Position numbers and translations under genes: made by a program
DNA from: Polytrichum commune
Taxonomy: Eukaryota > Streptophyta > Polytrichopsida > Polytrichales > Polytrichaceae
NCBI GenBank assembly: GCA_950295325.1
Contig: OX485806.1
Location: forward strand, 27,282,001-27,346,000
Length of the DNA: 64,000 bases
Reading direction: 5' to 3'
Part shown: positions 12,006 to 24,900 of the stretch, one piece after another
Layout: each line of letters begins with the position of its first letter
Position numbering within the stretch: the stretch's first letter is position 1
Notes under the pieces: model-generated
The model's database searches: none
Seen by the model: only the letters and a program-made list of their open reading frames with translations
What the model was told of the DNA's origin: nothing

Positions 12006-13195
12006 CGGCCACTGACCACAACCACCATTTTCTAAAAAAATTTATTGGTTGAGAAATGAGAAGCAATCTCACTTTGTTTCACACGAGGCTACCTAAAATG
12101 AAGGTGACCTTGGATGAGCATATCAGTAAACCAAAGAGAAAGTGACATGGAATCCTACATGTCAAGAAATAAATGGATGATGTTTGGTGTCACCCGCACT
12201 TTACGGCCAAAGAACCAAAATAAGTCGTCTCAATGGAAAATAAGTTTGACCATGTCAGAAGAAAATTATATTCTCAATCCTTTTCATTCAATTAATTTCT
12301 GAATCTAATAAATGTAAACGGTCATGAAAAACACTACGTCGTGGTCTAAGTCCGCTTTCCACTGTGACATGTGATCAATGCTTTCAAAATGTGGCGGGGA
12401 TTCTATCTTGGTCGTGCTCTTCAGATGGCCAAGCATGACTGCGATAAATCATAAATCATTTTTTCTCTCATGCATTGGTGACGTGTGTAAAACAACCCTT
12501 GGTATGTAGTCACTAATCAAAGGCCTATGTGTTTGAGTAGCATATGGCATGGCTTGTAGTTATGAAAAAAACATTTGAAAAGAAGAAGACATGTGTCACA
12601 ATGAGATTGGATTTTGTGTTCAAATTATGCTAATTTTATGGGTTTCAATACTTGACATGATTAGCAGGGTCTATGTATGAATCGAAGAGAAAGAAAATCT
12701 TCACTTTGACTTATTATATCTTTTGCATCTCACTTGCACCTCTTATACTTCAAATAACGATCCTCGCGTTTATACTTGCTAATCATGATCTAACCCAATG
12801 GCCAAAGCATCAAAGATTTGTGAAGTTGGCATTGCCCACAATAGGTAGGGCCACATATATTAGATTCAATAAGGATAGTGTGGAAGCTTTAGTGACTTAT
12901 GAGGTGGATCAAAATCTACATAAATGTTGCATGGACATATGACCCATAATTCTATATACAACCAAGGAGATTCCAAACAAGGAAAAATAGGAAGAACAAG
13001 AACAAACATCAATTCAATAGTTGCACATTCGTCAAATGTACCCAATAAATGAACCCCCACTTCAACATTACAAAGCGCATGAACTAAGTGATGTTTGCTT
13101 TCTAATTTCAAACCCTAGTTAGCCTCAAGTCTATTTGCCAATTAGATCATCATGTTGAAAGTAACCACTATCTTACACCACTACACTATGTCACT
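12006..13195. other. Intergenic, no gene recognised
   Basis: AT-rich DNA with short unsupported ORFs only. Confidence 0.5.
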
Positions 13196-13481
13196 CTAGG
13201 GCAGAGCCCAACATTTTCCTTTTTAATTGCACCCATACCCAGACCATGCCCATCAGCAGTGACCTATGCCCACCCATGCCCACCCATAGCATGACATGTG
13301 CGCACCCATGCCCACCCGTGCCCACACATAGCATGACATGCGCCCATGTATTCAAAAATTGTGTAATGTGTATTGTGTAATTGTGTAATGTGTCTTGTAT
13401 GATTGTGTAATTGTGCCCCACCCATGCCCACCCATTATAATATCAAACCCATGCCCCACCCAATGTAGGGCTCTGCTCTAG
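13196..13481. mobile_element. Inverted-repeat element with internal short tandem repeats
   Basis: Termini CTAGGGCAGAGCCCAACATT and, reversed, CTAGAGCAGAGCCCTACATT match at 18 of 20 positions. The interior is built of short repeats: 'cccacccatgc' units with the phrase 'atagcatgacatg' twice, then 'attgtgtaatgtgt' units. Non-coding. Confidence 0.65.
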
Positions 13482-15060
13482 GGAAGTTTGACTCTACATA
13501 ACATACGTCATTTAAATCACCCTATTTGCTTCCTAGAGAACCGAGATAGGCATATGTTGGTAAATGCTAGATGAACATGGGCAGATGATAGACAATCGAT
13601 ATCCACATGCAATATGCAAGGAGATGACCATACTTTAGTGTGAGTGGAAACTCAATATTTAACATGAATGAAGAATAGAGTTATTCATAAATTCTTGGCT
13701 TCAAACATTCCCCGCAAGCTCGCTAGAATGTAAGTTTGAGAGTTTGTGCTTAGTTTCACATGAAAAAAAATGTATGGGTTAAACCACTGTACTCAAAGAG
13801 TGGTGTTGGGCTATTACAAACTGGCTTTCCAGCTTGTCATCCATAGAATGAATTAAGATTGAAGGTGACAAGTCCCCTAGGAAGCCCCTATCCTAGATCC
13901 TAAAATTTTCTCAAAGTTTTTTGGAGGACATGAAGGGTTTTAGAAGTTTCACCCAACTTTCAAATTATACTTTTTGACATACGACGAGCTAAGAGCTCTC
14001 AATAATTGATCTTTTTATTAAAAAAAGAAGCTCTCAAGTTGAGATGAAACTCATAGTTTCATCCCACTTTGAGGGATTGTACACAACACTGTAATGTTGA
14101 TGCTCTTCATCCCCATTACTTGCCTCTTTCGTTCATGGACTTCATAAGCAATTTCGTTTCATGGGAGTGACAAAACCCCACTATAATTTCATATTGGCTA
14201 AAGAAGACATGGCTGTCTTTATCTTTGGTTTATCTTAATCATACACATGTATTTTGAGTGGTACATGGTCAGGAGTGGCTCCAAGAACGGATGCCAAAAG
14301 ACACATGTCTGAAAGAGATTGGACTACATGCACATAACATGATATCCATTCTTGACTCAGTAGTCAACAACATTGGGCGAGAGGGGAAACTTTGATGAGC
14401 ACAATGAGAACATCCATTTTGATAATGAATAAGATATTCCTATGAGTTCTAAACTCAATGAGAAAAGCGGCTAGGGATAGGACTTCGATTAGGACTTTGC
14501 TAATTAAGCCATCGCGTACTAATCGTGTGTTTCATATTCTACGAGAAGTGGACCTAGTCGAAGAAATTAACCGTTTTAAGACTCATCGACCTTTACATCG
14601 ACATTGACCAAATATGATAACGTGTGGACTTATAATAACAAGGTGGATCCCAAATAAGGAGGCGAGCTAGAATAGGATTAACAGGTCCCCATAGTTGCAA
14701 TGCCTCTTCTAATAAAGTAATAAGTCACCATAGCAAGAAAGAAAGGACCCAGAATAGGGCATTGATTCGGATAACGGGCAGGAATAACGGGCAGGTTGAA
14801 AACATTTCCTCCTGTGGGAAAATCTGCCCAAAATCTGCCTCGGACCTCCCGTTATACTACATCCGTCGGGGAAAAACATGGAGGAGGAATTAGTGCTGCA
14901 GAAAGGCCTTTTTTCTTCATCGGTACTTTGAGCATGTTCACACGTTATTAATACGGACACCTCTAACTCCATACTCCCAATTTAAACCTTGAGCTTTAAC
15001 TAACCCAAAAAAAAAAAAGTTTTTAAGTGACGTTCTCAATGAACTATCATCTATTTACAT
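13482..15060. other. Intergenic, no gene recognised
   Basis: No supportable ORF or repeat structure noticed. Confidence 0.45.
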
Positions 15061-15453
15061 GTGCTTTGGACCCCTGTAACGTCTCCCACCCTCCCTTCAA
15101 ATACATGACTTTCAGAGGGGCAAGTTATAACTCTTTCACAAGGAAATCCAACTCTGATGGCGATGTAGTTTCAGGTGTGAATATGAATGCCATGTGTATT
15201 CTGAGATGTTACTTACGATCATTTTTAGTGTGATATGTTTGTAAGCATGCAGTAAAGAGGTGCTCTAGACCCCTATAACCTCTTCCACCCTCCCCTTCAA
15301 ATACATAACTTTCAAAGGGGCAAGTTACAGCTCTTTCATAAGGAAATCCAACTATGATGGCAGTGTAGTTCCAGTTGTTAATGTGAATGCCATGTGTATT
15401 CTTAGATGTTACTTACGATCATTTTTAGTATGATATGCTTGTAAGCACGCAGG
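15061..15453. repeat. Two-copy tandem duplication, period about 199 bp
   Basis: The block starting 'gtgctttggacccctgtaac' at 15,061 recurs starting 'gtgctctagacccctataac' at 15,260. The two copies stay collinear to 'gtaagcatgcag' and 'gtaagcacgcag' respectively, with about 10 percent divergence by eye. It lies in a gene-free region. Confidence 0.8.
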
Positions 15454-17619
15454 AAGCCAACTACTGCCAATATAATAGAGTTGGAAACGTTACTAGTTTC
15501 TTTATCTAGAGTAGATGGGGGTTCGTGGATGGATTGGGAAAGTGTAGGCCATGAAGCAATGTGGTGGGCATACATTTGGGGTACTAAGGTAGTCGGTTTG
15601 ACCCCGAGTCAAAGAATCTAGGAGACAAGATCCTCACACTTATTATATTAAGATAATGAAGTAATATTACAAAAAACATTTGGGCCATAACAAATTCAAA
15701 TATGGTCACACTCATAGCAAAAGGATCGATTTGATTGCAATGCTTCTAATGTGACCATGAGCTACAACGCTACCAATGAAGTATACACACTATATAGGAT
15801 CAATGCCGAGGAGTTGGAAAAGTTTGTGACCAAGAAAAATGTATATAGGGTTAATGTACAAGGGTTGTGCTCGTGCACATACTCCTATGGAGTGGGTGTT
15901 GTGTTTTTTGAGCACACCAACAACTTATGATGTTTCGGGTGAATACACATGCACTTTTGTAATGCATATGGTGTATGAGATTTTAGTTGTTGATATGGTT
16001 GTGTGTGGTATGCAAGTATGATGTGGCTATTGTTTTGCCTGAAGTTCATGACTTCGTGAACCTTGTTTGCAATAGTGTATGTGTGTAATGGATATGTACG
16101 GACATAGATTACTCTTATTACTTATAAGGAATATAAACTATGATAAATTACATTGGTATGGGGAATAAGAAGGAATGGTAGGGTGCAGACAAATAGGTTG
16201 TTTTAGAGAATTAAGTAATTGTAGGGAACCTTTAATTCATGTATTGTAAGTAAAGAACTCCTAAACAAACACCCCTCCACCGCACGTGGAGCACAAAATT
16301 CCATAGAGTTATGTACCCACATGTGGTCTGCATGCAAAGATGATGAGGCAAATGACTTTGTGCAAGCTAGAGCCTGCCAAGGACATTACGTTGGAATGAG
16401 AATACTTGCTTTATGAGTGTAAGACTATACCAAAGCCAATTATTTGGATGTTAACCAAACTAGGAGTATTCAATAAACAATGTAGCATATCTTGTCGATA
16501 TGTTGATGTTGTTTTAACCCGTGTCGGTGAGTCTTGAGACAAGTTACCATGTCCACTGAAAGATGAAGATAATAATTACAGTTGTGAATATTTTCACGAT
16601 GGTTGTAAGTTGATTAAGAAGAATTAACTTTTAAATTATTGCAAGCATAAATCATGGCAATGCGGCAACTGGAAGATATTACCCTAGTATTTGTCTTGAC
16701 TATGAGTCATTGATTACTTGCCAAGCTCTTGAGCTTCACGATTGACATAGAGGGTGAAAATAGAGTAATATAGTCCACACACAACTAAGAGGGCACCAAT
16801 GAACCACAATGTGTGAATTAAGCCTAACTAAGGAGGAATGAAGGAGTACAAGACCTAAACCCAATACTTATATTAATCCTTATAGACATTGTGTTACTGT
16901 TCCTTGAGACCTAGTACTATGGTTGTTTTTCCGTGGGTCAATTTGAAGTGATAACAAAACCTTAACTACGCCCCCCAAAAACAATGGAAAACAACTAAAA
17001 ATATTCCATAGCATCCACAAAGCAATAAGATGTATCCCCCCCCCCCCCCAAACCTTAGCATGCAATGACAAGACCATCCAAACATCAAATAACTAACCAC
17101 TCTCCCTACCATCACCCCCCCCTCGGCACAAAATAAAAGGCAGAAGCATGCATAAACATCATTGCAAAAATTGCCAAAATAACAAAAAAACATAAGCCTA
17201 CAAAAGCACGTCCAAACAAACTGCCATAAACTGCAAAAATAAAAACAAAAAATCAACAAATACAAAATTCTACTAAACACAAAACCACGGATCATCCACA
17301 AAAAGAAAATTCATGGCCACTGACCAAGTAACGATAGATTGTATAAAAGGTGAACTAGGAAACATCCTCACAAATCCACAAGACATATCCCATACAATAC
17401 ACTGCATCCAACAATCATCTTTTAAAAGACAAGCCCCCTATTTGTGACAATATCACAAACCGCCCATCCCAATCCACATGCGCTGTCCAGATTACAAATT
17501 TGCAGGCACCACACCAAAGGTCTCATCCTAGAAAGGCAAGGCCCCACAAACTGCAATATAGCCTCCCAATTCACCAAGGAAGTAGTGACTTAAGCCTCCA
17601 AAACCTAGCTAAGGAAAAG
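15454..17619. other. Intergenic, no gene recognised
   Basis: AT-rich sequence with a C-run at 17,037-17,050. The stretch from about 17,400 may already belong to the LINE-like fragment that follows. Confidence 0.4.
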
Positions 17620-18380
17620 CGCTAGGCCTAGACAAGAACCCAAATGAAATCCTCAAAGCCCTTTACAACACATTCCATGACCTCCTCTTCAAAAAAAATC
17701 AACAATGTTACATATTTAAACAAATTCCACCAATACGGAAAGATCATAGATAGAAACTCCGGTCCCTTTAGGGGCCGGCATGAATAGAGTGTCCGTTCGT
17801 AATGCCAACAAGATCATAGAACCATACTATTACACAAAAAGACGACCCAATACTAATCTCCAACTATAGACCCATTGCCCTCACTAGCACCATCTATATG
17901 TTTTACACAAGCATCCTTGCCTCCCTTGTAACCAACCACGGAGAACAACATAAAGTATTACGCTATAGTCAAGAAGGATTCCACATACAACATAATATTG
18001 TCCGTTGCACTAGAAGATGCCAAACACACATCGCATACATAGAAATCTATAGTCATACATTAAAACATAACATAACATGCTTACAAAACCAAAAGCCAGT
18101 AAATTTGCATACGCCGAAAAACGGCTTTCCAACAAGGCTATCCACCATAAACTCTCTACCCACTTTTGGAAAACCTCACTCACCATGGACGCTCAAGTTA
18201 TACATCTCCTCGAATTCCGATTTGCTCAATACATGGGCAACCACAAGAAACACCTCTTCTAGCCACAAATATACACCAACCCCAACTGCACACTATGGCA
18301 AAATGACGATAGAGATACATGGTGACAACTACTTTCCCTATGCAACAACATATTCCTCAAAGGCCTCGTAATTGCATTCC
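17620..18380 (+). mobile_element. Degenerate LINE-like reverse-transcriptase fragment
   Basis: Near 17,645-17,700 one frame reads 'NEILKALYNTFHDLLFK', which resembles the linker just before a non-LTR reverse transcriptase. From about 17,846 the frame reads 'ILISNYRPIALTSTIYMFY', and then 'YSQEGFHIQHN'. NYRPI-x-L followed by a Q-x-GF block is the order of the first conserved motifs of LINE reverse transcriptases. The frame then loses similarity and the downstream catalytic FADD box is not visible. Frameshifts separate the blocks, so this is a dead 5' part of the RT region. Its outer limits are uncertain. Confidence 0.55.
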
Positions 18381-18979
18381 ACAACGCCCATGCCTCATCA
18401 ACTCACCAATTTATCATAATCAAGTGTATGCAGTAGACACCTCACATTTACAAATGCTGGTAACCAACATAACAACTCCACAAGATAACACCATCCCACC
18501 CTGGATATTGAACTGCACATGCAACACCACGAGATGTGAATGCCTCACAAAATTGAAACATGACAGTGTATAAGTACACATCACCCCGTTTGAGCAAAAA
18601 CGCCCTCTTATTCGTAGACCATACCTGCCCATCCAAATCATTGAATTTACCTTCCCACATGATAGGTTCATCAACCAAGCCATGCAAATGAAAGAGGACA
18701 AAATACAACCTCCTAATAAATGCAATGAAAGCCCAAGGTTGGAAAGTCAGACCTAACCATAATTGCCAGAGTAACATGCGCTATACACACAAGAAACATT
18801 GAACTCCTCTAAACATTACAAATTCCCAAATTATCAATATAGAAAACCATGAAAAAGTATCCACCAAATACTTATAAAATACCTCATGTACCTTGTGCTC
18901 AATAAAAATAAACTTGACAATAAACAAGAAATTGTACCCTTCGCTAATAAATGGATACCAAAACAACATAACTTCCATA

Positions 18980-19205
18980 CAATGATTGGGGAGAATTGGT
19001 AGTTAGTTACAGATGAACCGGTTGAGTTTGAGAAATAACCGGTCGAAGTTCAAGACTTCAAGCAAATTACCGATCATTGTGGAGGAATTTATAGAATATA
19101 CCCCAATTTATTAAAGGAAAACCGGAGGATGTCAACATGTGACCGGTTGGACTTGCAAACACTAGGATCTCAACCGATTATGCCCAAAAAACTCCCCGAT
19201 CACTG
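18980..19205 (+). mobile_element. hAT-like MITE family A, copy 2, with 8-bp target duplication
   Basis: A 226-bp element beginning CAATGATTGGGGAG and ending 'ctccccgatcactg'. It is flanked on both sides by the perfect 8-bp direct repeat CTTCCATA (18,972-18,979 and 19,206-19,213). An 8-bp duplication with CA-x-TG termini is the hallmark of hAT elements. Internal 'accggttgagtttgag' and 'gatgtcaacatgtgaccgg' are shared with copies 1, 3 and 4. No ORF. Confidence 0.85.
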
Positions 19206-19595
19206 CTTCCATAATTATGAGCCCACCTACTGCAGGGTAGGCAGTAAATTCTATCTTGTACCAAGGGGACTCTTGAGCAAGGTAGGGCCAACGGGCTCAA
19301 ATTCATGTCAGAATGCTTGACATTATTTTTTATTTTATTTTCTAAAGAGCATTAACCTTCTTCACACTAGTTTGCACTTGAGTCATGTGGTCAAGGAATA
19401 CTTGATTATCTTTTATGTAGTGGATCATATTTCTAATTTAAGTATTTTTTTTTGGGGGAAGGGGTTACTTAACACCAAACAAAAAATAACGTATTTAAGC
19501 TACATACTTTCAGTTTTAGCCAATCATGTCAAAAGTGACCCTATCTAAAGCCAACTTATTCATCAAGTGCATTGATGCTATTGGATGCAAATAAA

Positions 19596-20245
19596 TAGAG
19601 GCAACCCATAATTGATCACTGAAGAGATTTTGCACCAATTATGGAGAAGTATAAGGTGGTGCAACCCCCCCATTAAGGAATGTAGTAATGAGGAGGATTG
19701 TATATAAAGACCCCATGTTAAGACCTTAATAAGTTTACCTATAGTAGAACCACCTTTTCCTGATTAGGTCCCCATTGGGAATCTATAGGGTGCCATAATT
19801 TTGATGAGGCTGGTATTGATTATGGTAATTTAGTTTCGTGGCACGTTTCATGTTTTCTATGGGTTAGTTTTCATGTAGGTCACTCACCCACTAGAACTTG
19901 GTGGGTGAGTAGCCTACGTGAAAACTAACCCTAATTCTCCAACTTTGGTTATGGTATCACTAGGGATTCGATAGTGCCATGACACATGTCCCCAAATTTG
20001 AGTTTTAAAGTGAGGAGGAATTCATCTCAAATTGAGCGGTTATGGCAGACTCTAAACATTGGTAATGTGTTCGGAACAACTTTTGGCTTCAAATATTCAC
20101 AGTAAATTCATTTTAAGAAATAAAATTACCCAAAAAAAATCCAGTCCTCTTTATTTCTATCTTCCTACAAGGAATTTTTTTTCATTGCCTTATACTTCTC
20201 CACACATAAGCTCTTAAGTGATCGGTTATGGGCGCCCCTACTCTA
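19596..20245. mobile_element. Inverted-repeat element family H, copy 1 (650 bp)
   Basis: The left end reads TAGAGGCAACCCATAATTGA and the right end, reversed, reads TAGAGTAGGGGCGCCCATAA and then 'ccgatcacttaagag'. The arms match for roughly 50 bp with gaps. The right 280 bp are shared with family member 2 at 54,488-55,330, for example 'gttatggc' and 'cattggtaatgtgttcgga'. The element ends just before the GC-rich region upstream of the coiled-coil gene. TAGAG termini are compatible with hAT, but I could not find an 8-bp duplication. Confidence 0.65.
19861..19932. repeat. 71-bp near-perfect hairpin inside element H1
   Basis: 'gggttagttttcatgtaggt' pairs with 'acgtgaaaactaaccc', and 'cactcaccca' pairs with 'tgggtgagt'. 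It is absent from the corresponding place in the second H element, so it looks like a secondary insertion. A diverged relative, 'gggtgagtggcctacatgg', is at 34,304-34,332. Confidence 0.65.
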
Positions 20246-20289
20246 AGTGGGTGCACCGGTTACGTTAGTGCCGATTAATCAATAAAGTT

Positions 20290-20860
20290 TGGATATAGGC
20301 ACATAAATAACGGGCAGATAATGTCTGCCCGCGGGCAGTGAGCCAGGTCATAAACCTGCCGCTTGTCCCGTCCCTTCGGAAATCTGACCGTTGGCGCCCT
20401 CACGGGTCCGCCCGCGATTCCGCCGGGCCGGGTTTCCTCTACCCGGGCCCCCGCCCGACCGTTGAGTCCCTGCATTCCGGGCTGTGCGCGGCTGCCACAC
20501 CGACGTGCTAATGGCTCATCGGCGTTGAACTTGCATTCTCTCTCGAGCTCGGCAATCACAACGGCATTACTGCTGTATTCGCCGAGAGAAATAAGGAGAT
20601 CCCGCTCTTCACTCCCGTGTTTCTTTGCAGTAACGATCCCTGGCCCCCTCGTGGATTCTCTTCTCTTGCTTCCGAGTATCTTAGTTTTCGTTTTGCCAGT
20701 TTCATGCCGGCCGCCACCTCTCGATTTCATTGTGATCGGAGCGTCGAAGCGTGAACGGCATTGAATGCGGAGCGGAGGGGCGAACTCCTATGCTGTGCCG
20801 TGCCGTGCCGTGCTCCTGCTTCTCTTTCGCTTTCGATCTGGCTGTCATTTGCAACTCTCA
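20290..20860 (+). promoter_or_regulatory. GC-rich upstream region of the coiled-coil gene
   Basis: A sharp rise in GC against the flanking AT-rich DNA, with CpG-rich stretches and a short 'tgccg' repeat near 20,793. Open frames run on both strands here (133 codons forward, 151 reverse). That is what high GC gives by chance, and neither shows a domain. I read the block as promoter and first part of the transcribed leader, but a divergent minus-strand gene is not excluded. Confidence 0.35.
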
Positions 20861-21906
20861 TTTCGTTTAGAGTAGTGTCCGTTGTGTCTTTCATTTTCGG
20901 TATTTTTTCTGGATCTACGAGTCTCGTCGCCTTCAGTAGCTTGGTTTCCTGTCATGTCGCTTTCCTTTTCACTCAGAGTGCCGCAGTAGTTGAAGGCATC
21001 GAGGTTTCTTCATCGAAATTGCTCTTTGTAAGGCAAATAAGACTTGGAATTTGAAGGAGTCTTGGAGATCGCTCCTTTGGTATACCCTTGAATCCGCTGC
21101 CCGATGGTGTGAGGAAAACATATGAGGAGAAGATAAGGTCTTCTATTGCTCGCCATAGAAGTGAGCTCTCTGATGCTACGATTCCTGACCTCAGAAGGTC
21201 GGAAGCTTCTCTCTAAAGATTTCAATGGTAGACCTCACGATATATTTTTCCATAACTATAAAGTTTTCTAAGTTTGCGCCCTCTTCTCTTCTCTTCTTCT
21301 CTTTTCTGTAAATCTAAATTGTTCCTACGGACGCAACGTTATCAACGAAAAAATTATTTCACCTCTCCGCTGCTTGGCGCACTTTCCATCCTCCACTAAA
21401 TTGGATTTGTTCACTGCATGATTTAATCGCTGGACTTAGTATAGACCCAATTTTCCTCCTGTCTGATTACCGAGCTTAATGCTATCATCATCATTTATCA
21501 CTTATTGAGATTCATGGCATTATCTTGTTGAACTCTTGTTCTCTAAACAGGAATTGCAAGCTCTTTCTGAATGCTTGGCAATCCATTTGTGAAACCTTCA
21601 GGGGATGCTAATCTCTGCACTTCTCAGTTACTCTCTGTAATTCCATCTGGTGCTTAGGGACCTTCATTGCTAAAGATTCTCAGAGTACTCGACATAGCAG
21701 CGTATAGATTTCGTAGTTACTTGTGAACCTCCGCTTTCACTCGCTAATGGCAGACAGCAGGTGCTATGTTATTCTGAAAACCTCACATCGTAAGAGAATT
21801 ATGAACTCCTCCATATTCTTGTGAAGGAGTTTCTTCAATCTCTGCAATTACAAGATTAAAAGTGAACAGTATAAGTTACTGGTGGACATAGCGTAGAAGT
21901 TGAGCC
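20861..21906 (+). other. Probable 5' leader of the coiled-coil gene
   Basis: About 1 kb between the GC-rich block and the start codon. It contains pyrimidine-rich tracts with CAG acceptors, such as 'ctctaaacag' near 21,550, so a leader intron is possible. No coding exon is recognised. Confidence 0.3.
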
Positions 21907-24900
21907 ATGGCCGTAAACAACGGTGACACTGTGGTGTGCTTGCCACCGCATCTAGATACGTATCTTCAGAAATCGATCTTCCACATGCTAGCCGAGCCAT
22001 GCTCATGCCAACGTCACCTGGAGGTGAAACTTGCAGAGGCGGTGGATTCTCAACGACAAATGCAGAACCAAGTTCATGTGCTTCTTCGCCGTCTGGAGGA
22101 GGCGGAGGCTAAGTGCGCTAAATCCAGGGTAAGAAAACTCCGGAACCACTTTGCATTCAACCTCTTTGTATCGGTGCTTCCCTCTCGTTTCCGGTTATCA
22201 CATCTCTCTTGAGTTCTTATCTCGCCTTCTGACGATCCATTAATTAAAGCATTTTCTTACCCTCACAAAGTCTAAATCCTCCAAAAATCCAGCTATATTT
22301 CCAGCCTTTCCAGAAGCCACAGTTAAGAGGGAGTATGTTTTAAGAGTAAAAGCATAAAGTCGTTCACAACCTGGAAACGAAATTCATGTTGGTTGTAGTT
22401 ACACTGACCTTACACAGCCTTCACATGCGTAATATGCAGCGTGATATGCACCTGTAACCCTGTGCAAGTGAAATATCAAGACAATTTGTTGCTCTGACCT
22501 TATCGAGTCCTGTTCGTCCACCTCTTTTCAACACTCTCGTTAAGAAAATAAATATATCTGAAAGTTTTCTTGACTTTTTTACCCGTTGAATGACTGCGAG
22601 AAAAAGTTGATATACAATATCATAACATGTAGGGCTTCGAAAATACAGCGTATAAAAACCATTGTACGACAATCCTGTAAAGGAAGACAGTATATAGTAT
22701 CAACTAGTCACTGATAGAGGTATTCGGCGGATTGGCAGGAGGAGGCATCGTTAAATGCTCAAGCATTGAGGAGGCAAGTGGCTGACACCCAGCGACTTGC
22801 AGTGGAATGCAAAACACTTACTAAAGAGGTTGATTCACTAACGCAAGAATGCATCCGTTTGGAAAAGGAGTGCAACCTTTATCACAATGACCGAGAAGTA
22901 TTCATGGAGGCGGCGGACGAAGCCGAGGATCGGGCAGCTCAAGCTGAGGAGAGGGCTGAGGAAGCCAATAGAAGAGTCGAAGAGTTGTTGCTAGAGCTTG
23001 AAAATATCAGACGGTGCAGCCCACAAAAGTATCCTGCAACTCCAGAGGTGATTTCCAAAATAGCATCCTTCCTGAGATATGTTGTAAATGAAGTTTTGAT
23101 CGAAGTATACAACAAAAAATGCCAAGGGCATCACAAATATGTATACAGACTTAACACACGTAGATTGTCATTTAAGTAAAATTCTCCAGTCGCACATTCG
23201 GACCAGTGTAGATTTCAGAAGTATCACTGAGAACGTTTATCAATGTGTTCGTTTCTTCAGAGAGAAGAAGTAAATCCGTTGAGACTCAAGATTGCGGACC
23301 TGGAGAAGGAATTGCAGAGGTAAGTTACAAGCCACTGGTTCAAAGTACATAGCATTAGCCGTTGTTACGCTGAATACATCAACAAACAGACCATCTACAG
23401 TGTTCTTTGAATGCTCAAATTTCATATGGATGCTTGGAAATCTGAGTTTTCCTGGTTGCAGATTGCAGGATAAAGAAATTGTAACGGCCCATTCTAGGGT
23501 AGAAAGTAATGAAGCCTACAAGCTGCTGCAAGAGCAGAATTCGAAACTGGATTCGTTACTCAATGCAACAAACCAGGTACTCCTTAGCTGGAAGAGTTAA
23601 GGCATCTTCCCTTTGCCAGTGAATTAATTAAATGCCGGATTAGTAAATTGACAGCTCATGAAGTAGCCGCAAAACGAGGATTCCCGGCGTATTGGGATGC
23701 TCCCTGACCTAGATGTAGGAATAGATACACGAACTTCTTTATTCAGGACCTGGTTATTCGTACCTTCAACCTGAATAAAATCAACGACGTTAGGGAAGTT
23801 TCCCGCACTCAGCCCTCAGCCCATTTCCACTTTGCAGATGCCCTGGATACCTTGGAAGAATTGGTTCTGTATGTGACTATCTCGAGAGCCAACACTGATC
23901 AGCGAATTGTCGCCATGCAGCGGTACGAGGAAACGTTGATGGAGCTTAGAGGAGTTCAGGAAGCCTGTACAAAGATTGAAGCTACGAGCAAGGATGAGAG
24001 AATAGTGTCTTCCATGGTATCGTCTGCTATCTCAGCTGGGGTCTTTAAGGCACTGGAGCAGGATAGGGATGAAGCCATCTCTTCTCTCAACCTACAGTTT
24101 AAGGCCATCTTGAAACGCATGCAAGGGGAATTTCGAGCAAGTCGAGAAAGGTAGCTTGTGTTCCCGTTACCGATCTGAATAGAATCTTCTATATTTTAGC
24201 TTTCATAATGTGGATCTTCACAGCAGTTTTCAGCAAAATGATCAGTTTGCCTGTTATGAATCAGTTGGTAGGGTAACAGTTAGCCAAAGCTAGGAATAGT
24301 AGTGTATTTGCGTACATCCAACTGATCATTAAGTGGATGAATATCCAAATAGGTCCTGTATACACCAGAACACAGCTTCTCTCTTGTCCTCTCATCTTAG
24401 AGCCAAATTATTTTTCTGTGCAGGCTGCTGAAGAAGTGGACAGAAGGCAAAGGGGGTCAAGAAAGGTACGAAGAGCTGCCATTTGGAGGGTGGGTGCAGT
24501 ATTTGTGGGATAGAGTGCGTGTTTCTCACATTTTCTGATTGGACTGAGTTACTTGCAATGAACTGCATTTTGAAGCTCATTTTTGGAGCCTTGTTACTTA
24601 CCTATGTCTGCGCAATCAGCAATCTTAATAACTTCTTGTTGACCAGGTTGTTGAAACCTTGGACACAGGCTGAAGCTGGCCGAGAAAGGTATGAAAACAC
24701 TGATCTTGGAGGCTCACGCCTTGAGGCAGGAAATCAGTACCTCCAAGAGTAATCTTGATGCAGCCCAAAAACAGGTAATATTTTATTGAGACATCAACTG
24801 TGTCATTAGGTACTCGATCTGCACGGATCACCTTTTCGACCCACGTTAGCTTGGCATTCCGACCTCTACGGCTCTCTGCTGTTCAGGCAGTCAACATAGT

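Noticed and set aside
13200-13440. CRISPR-like spaced repeats ('atagcatgacatg')
   Set aside because: Only two copies, within short tandem repeats of a eukaryotic MITE-like element.
20275-20730. 151-codon minus-strand frame and overlapping 133-codon plus frame in GC-rich DNA
   Set aside because: Both strands are open because of high GC; no domain, and it lies where the promoter or leader of the coiled-coil gene is expected.
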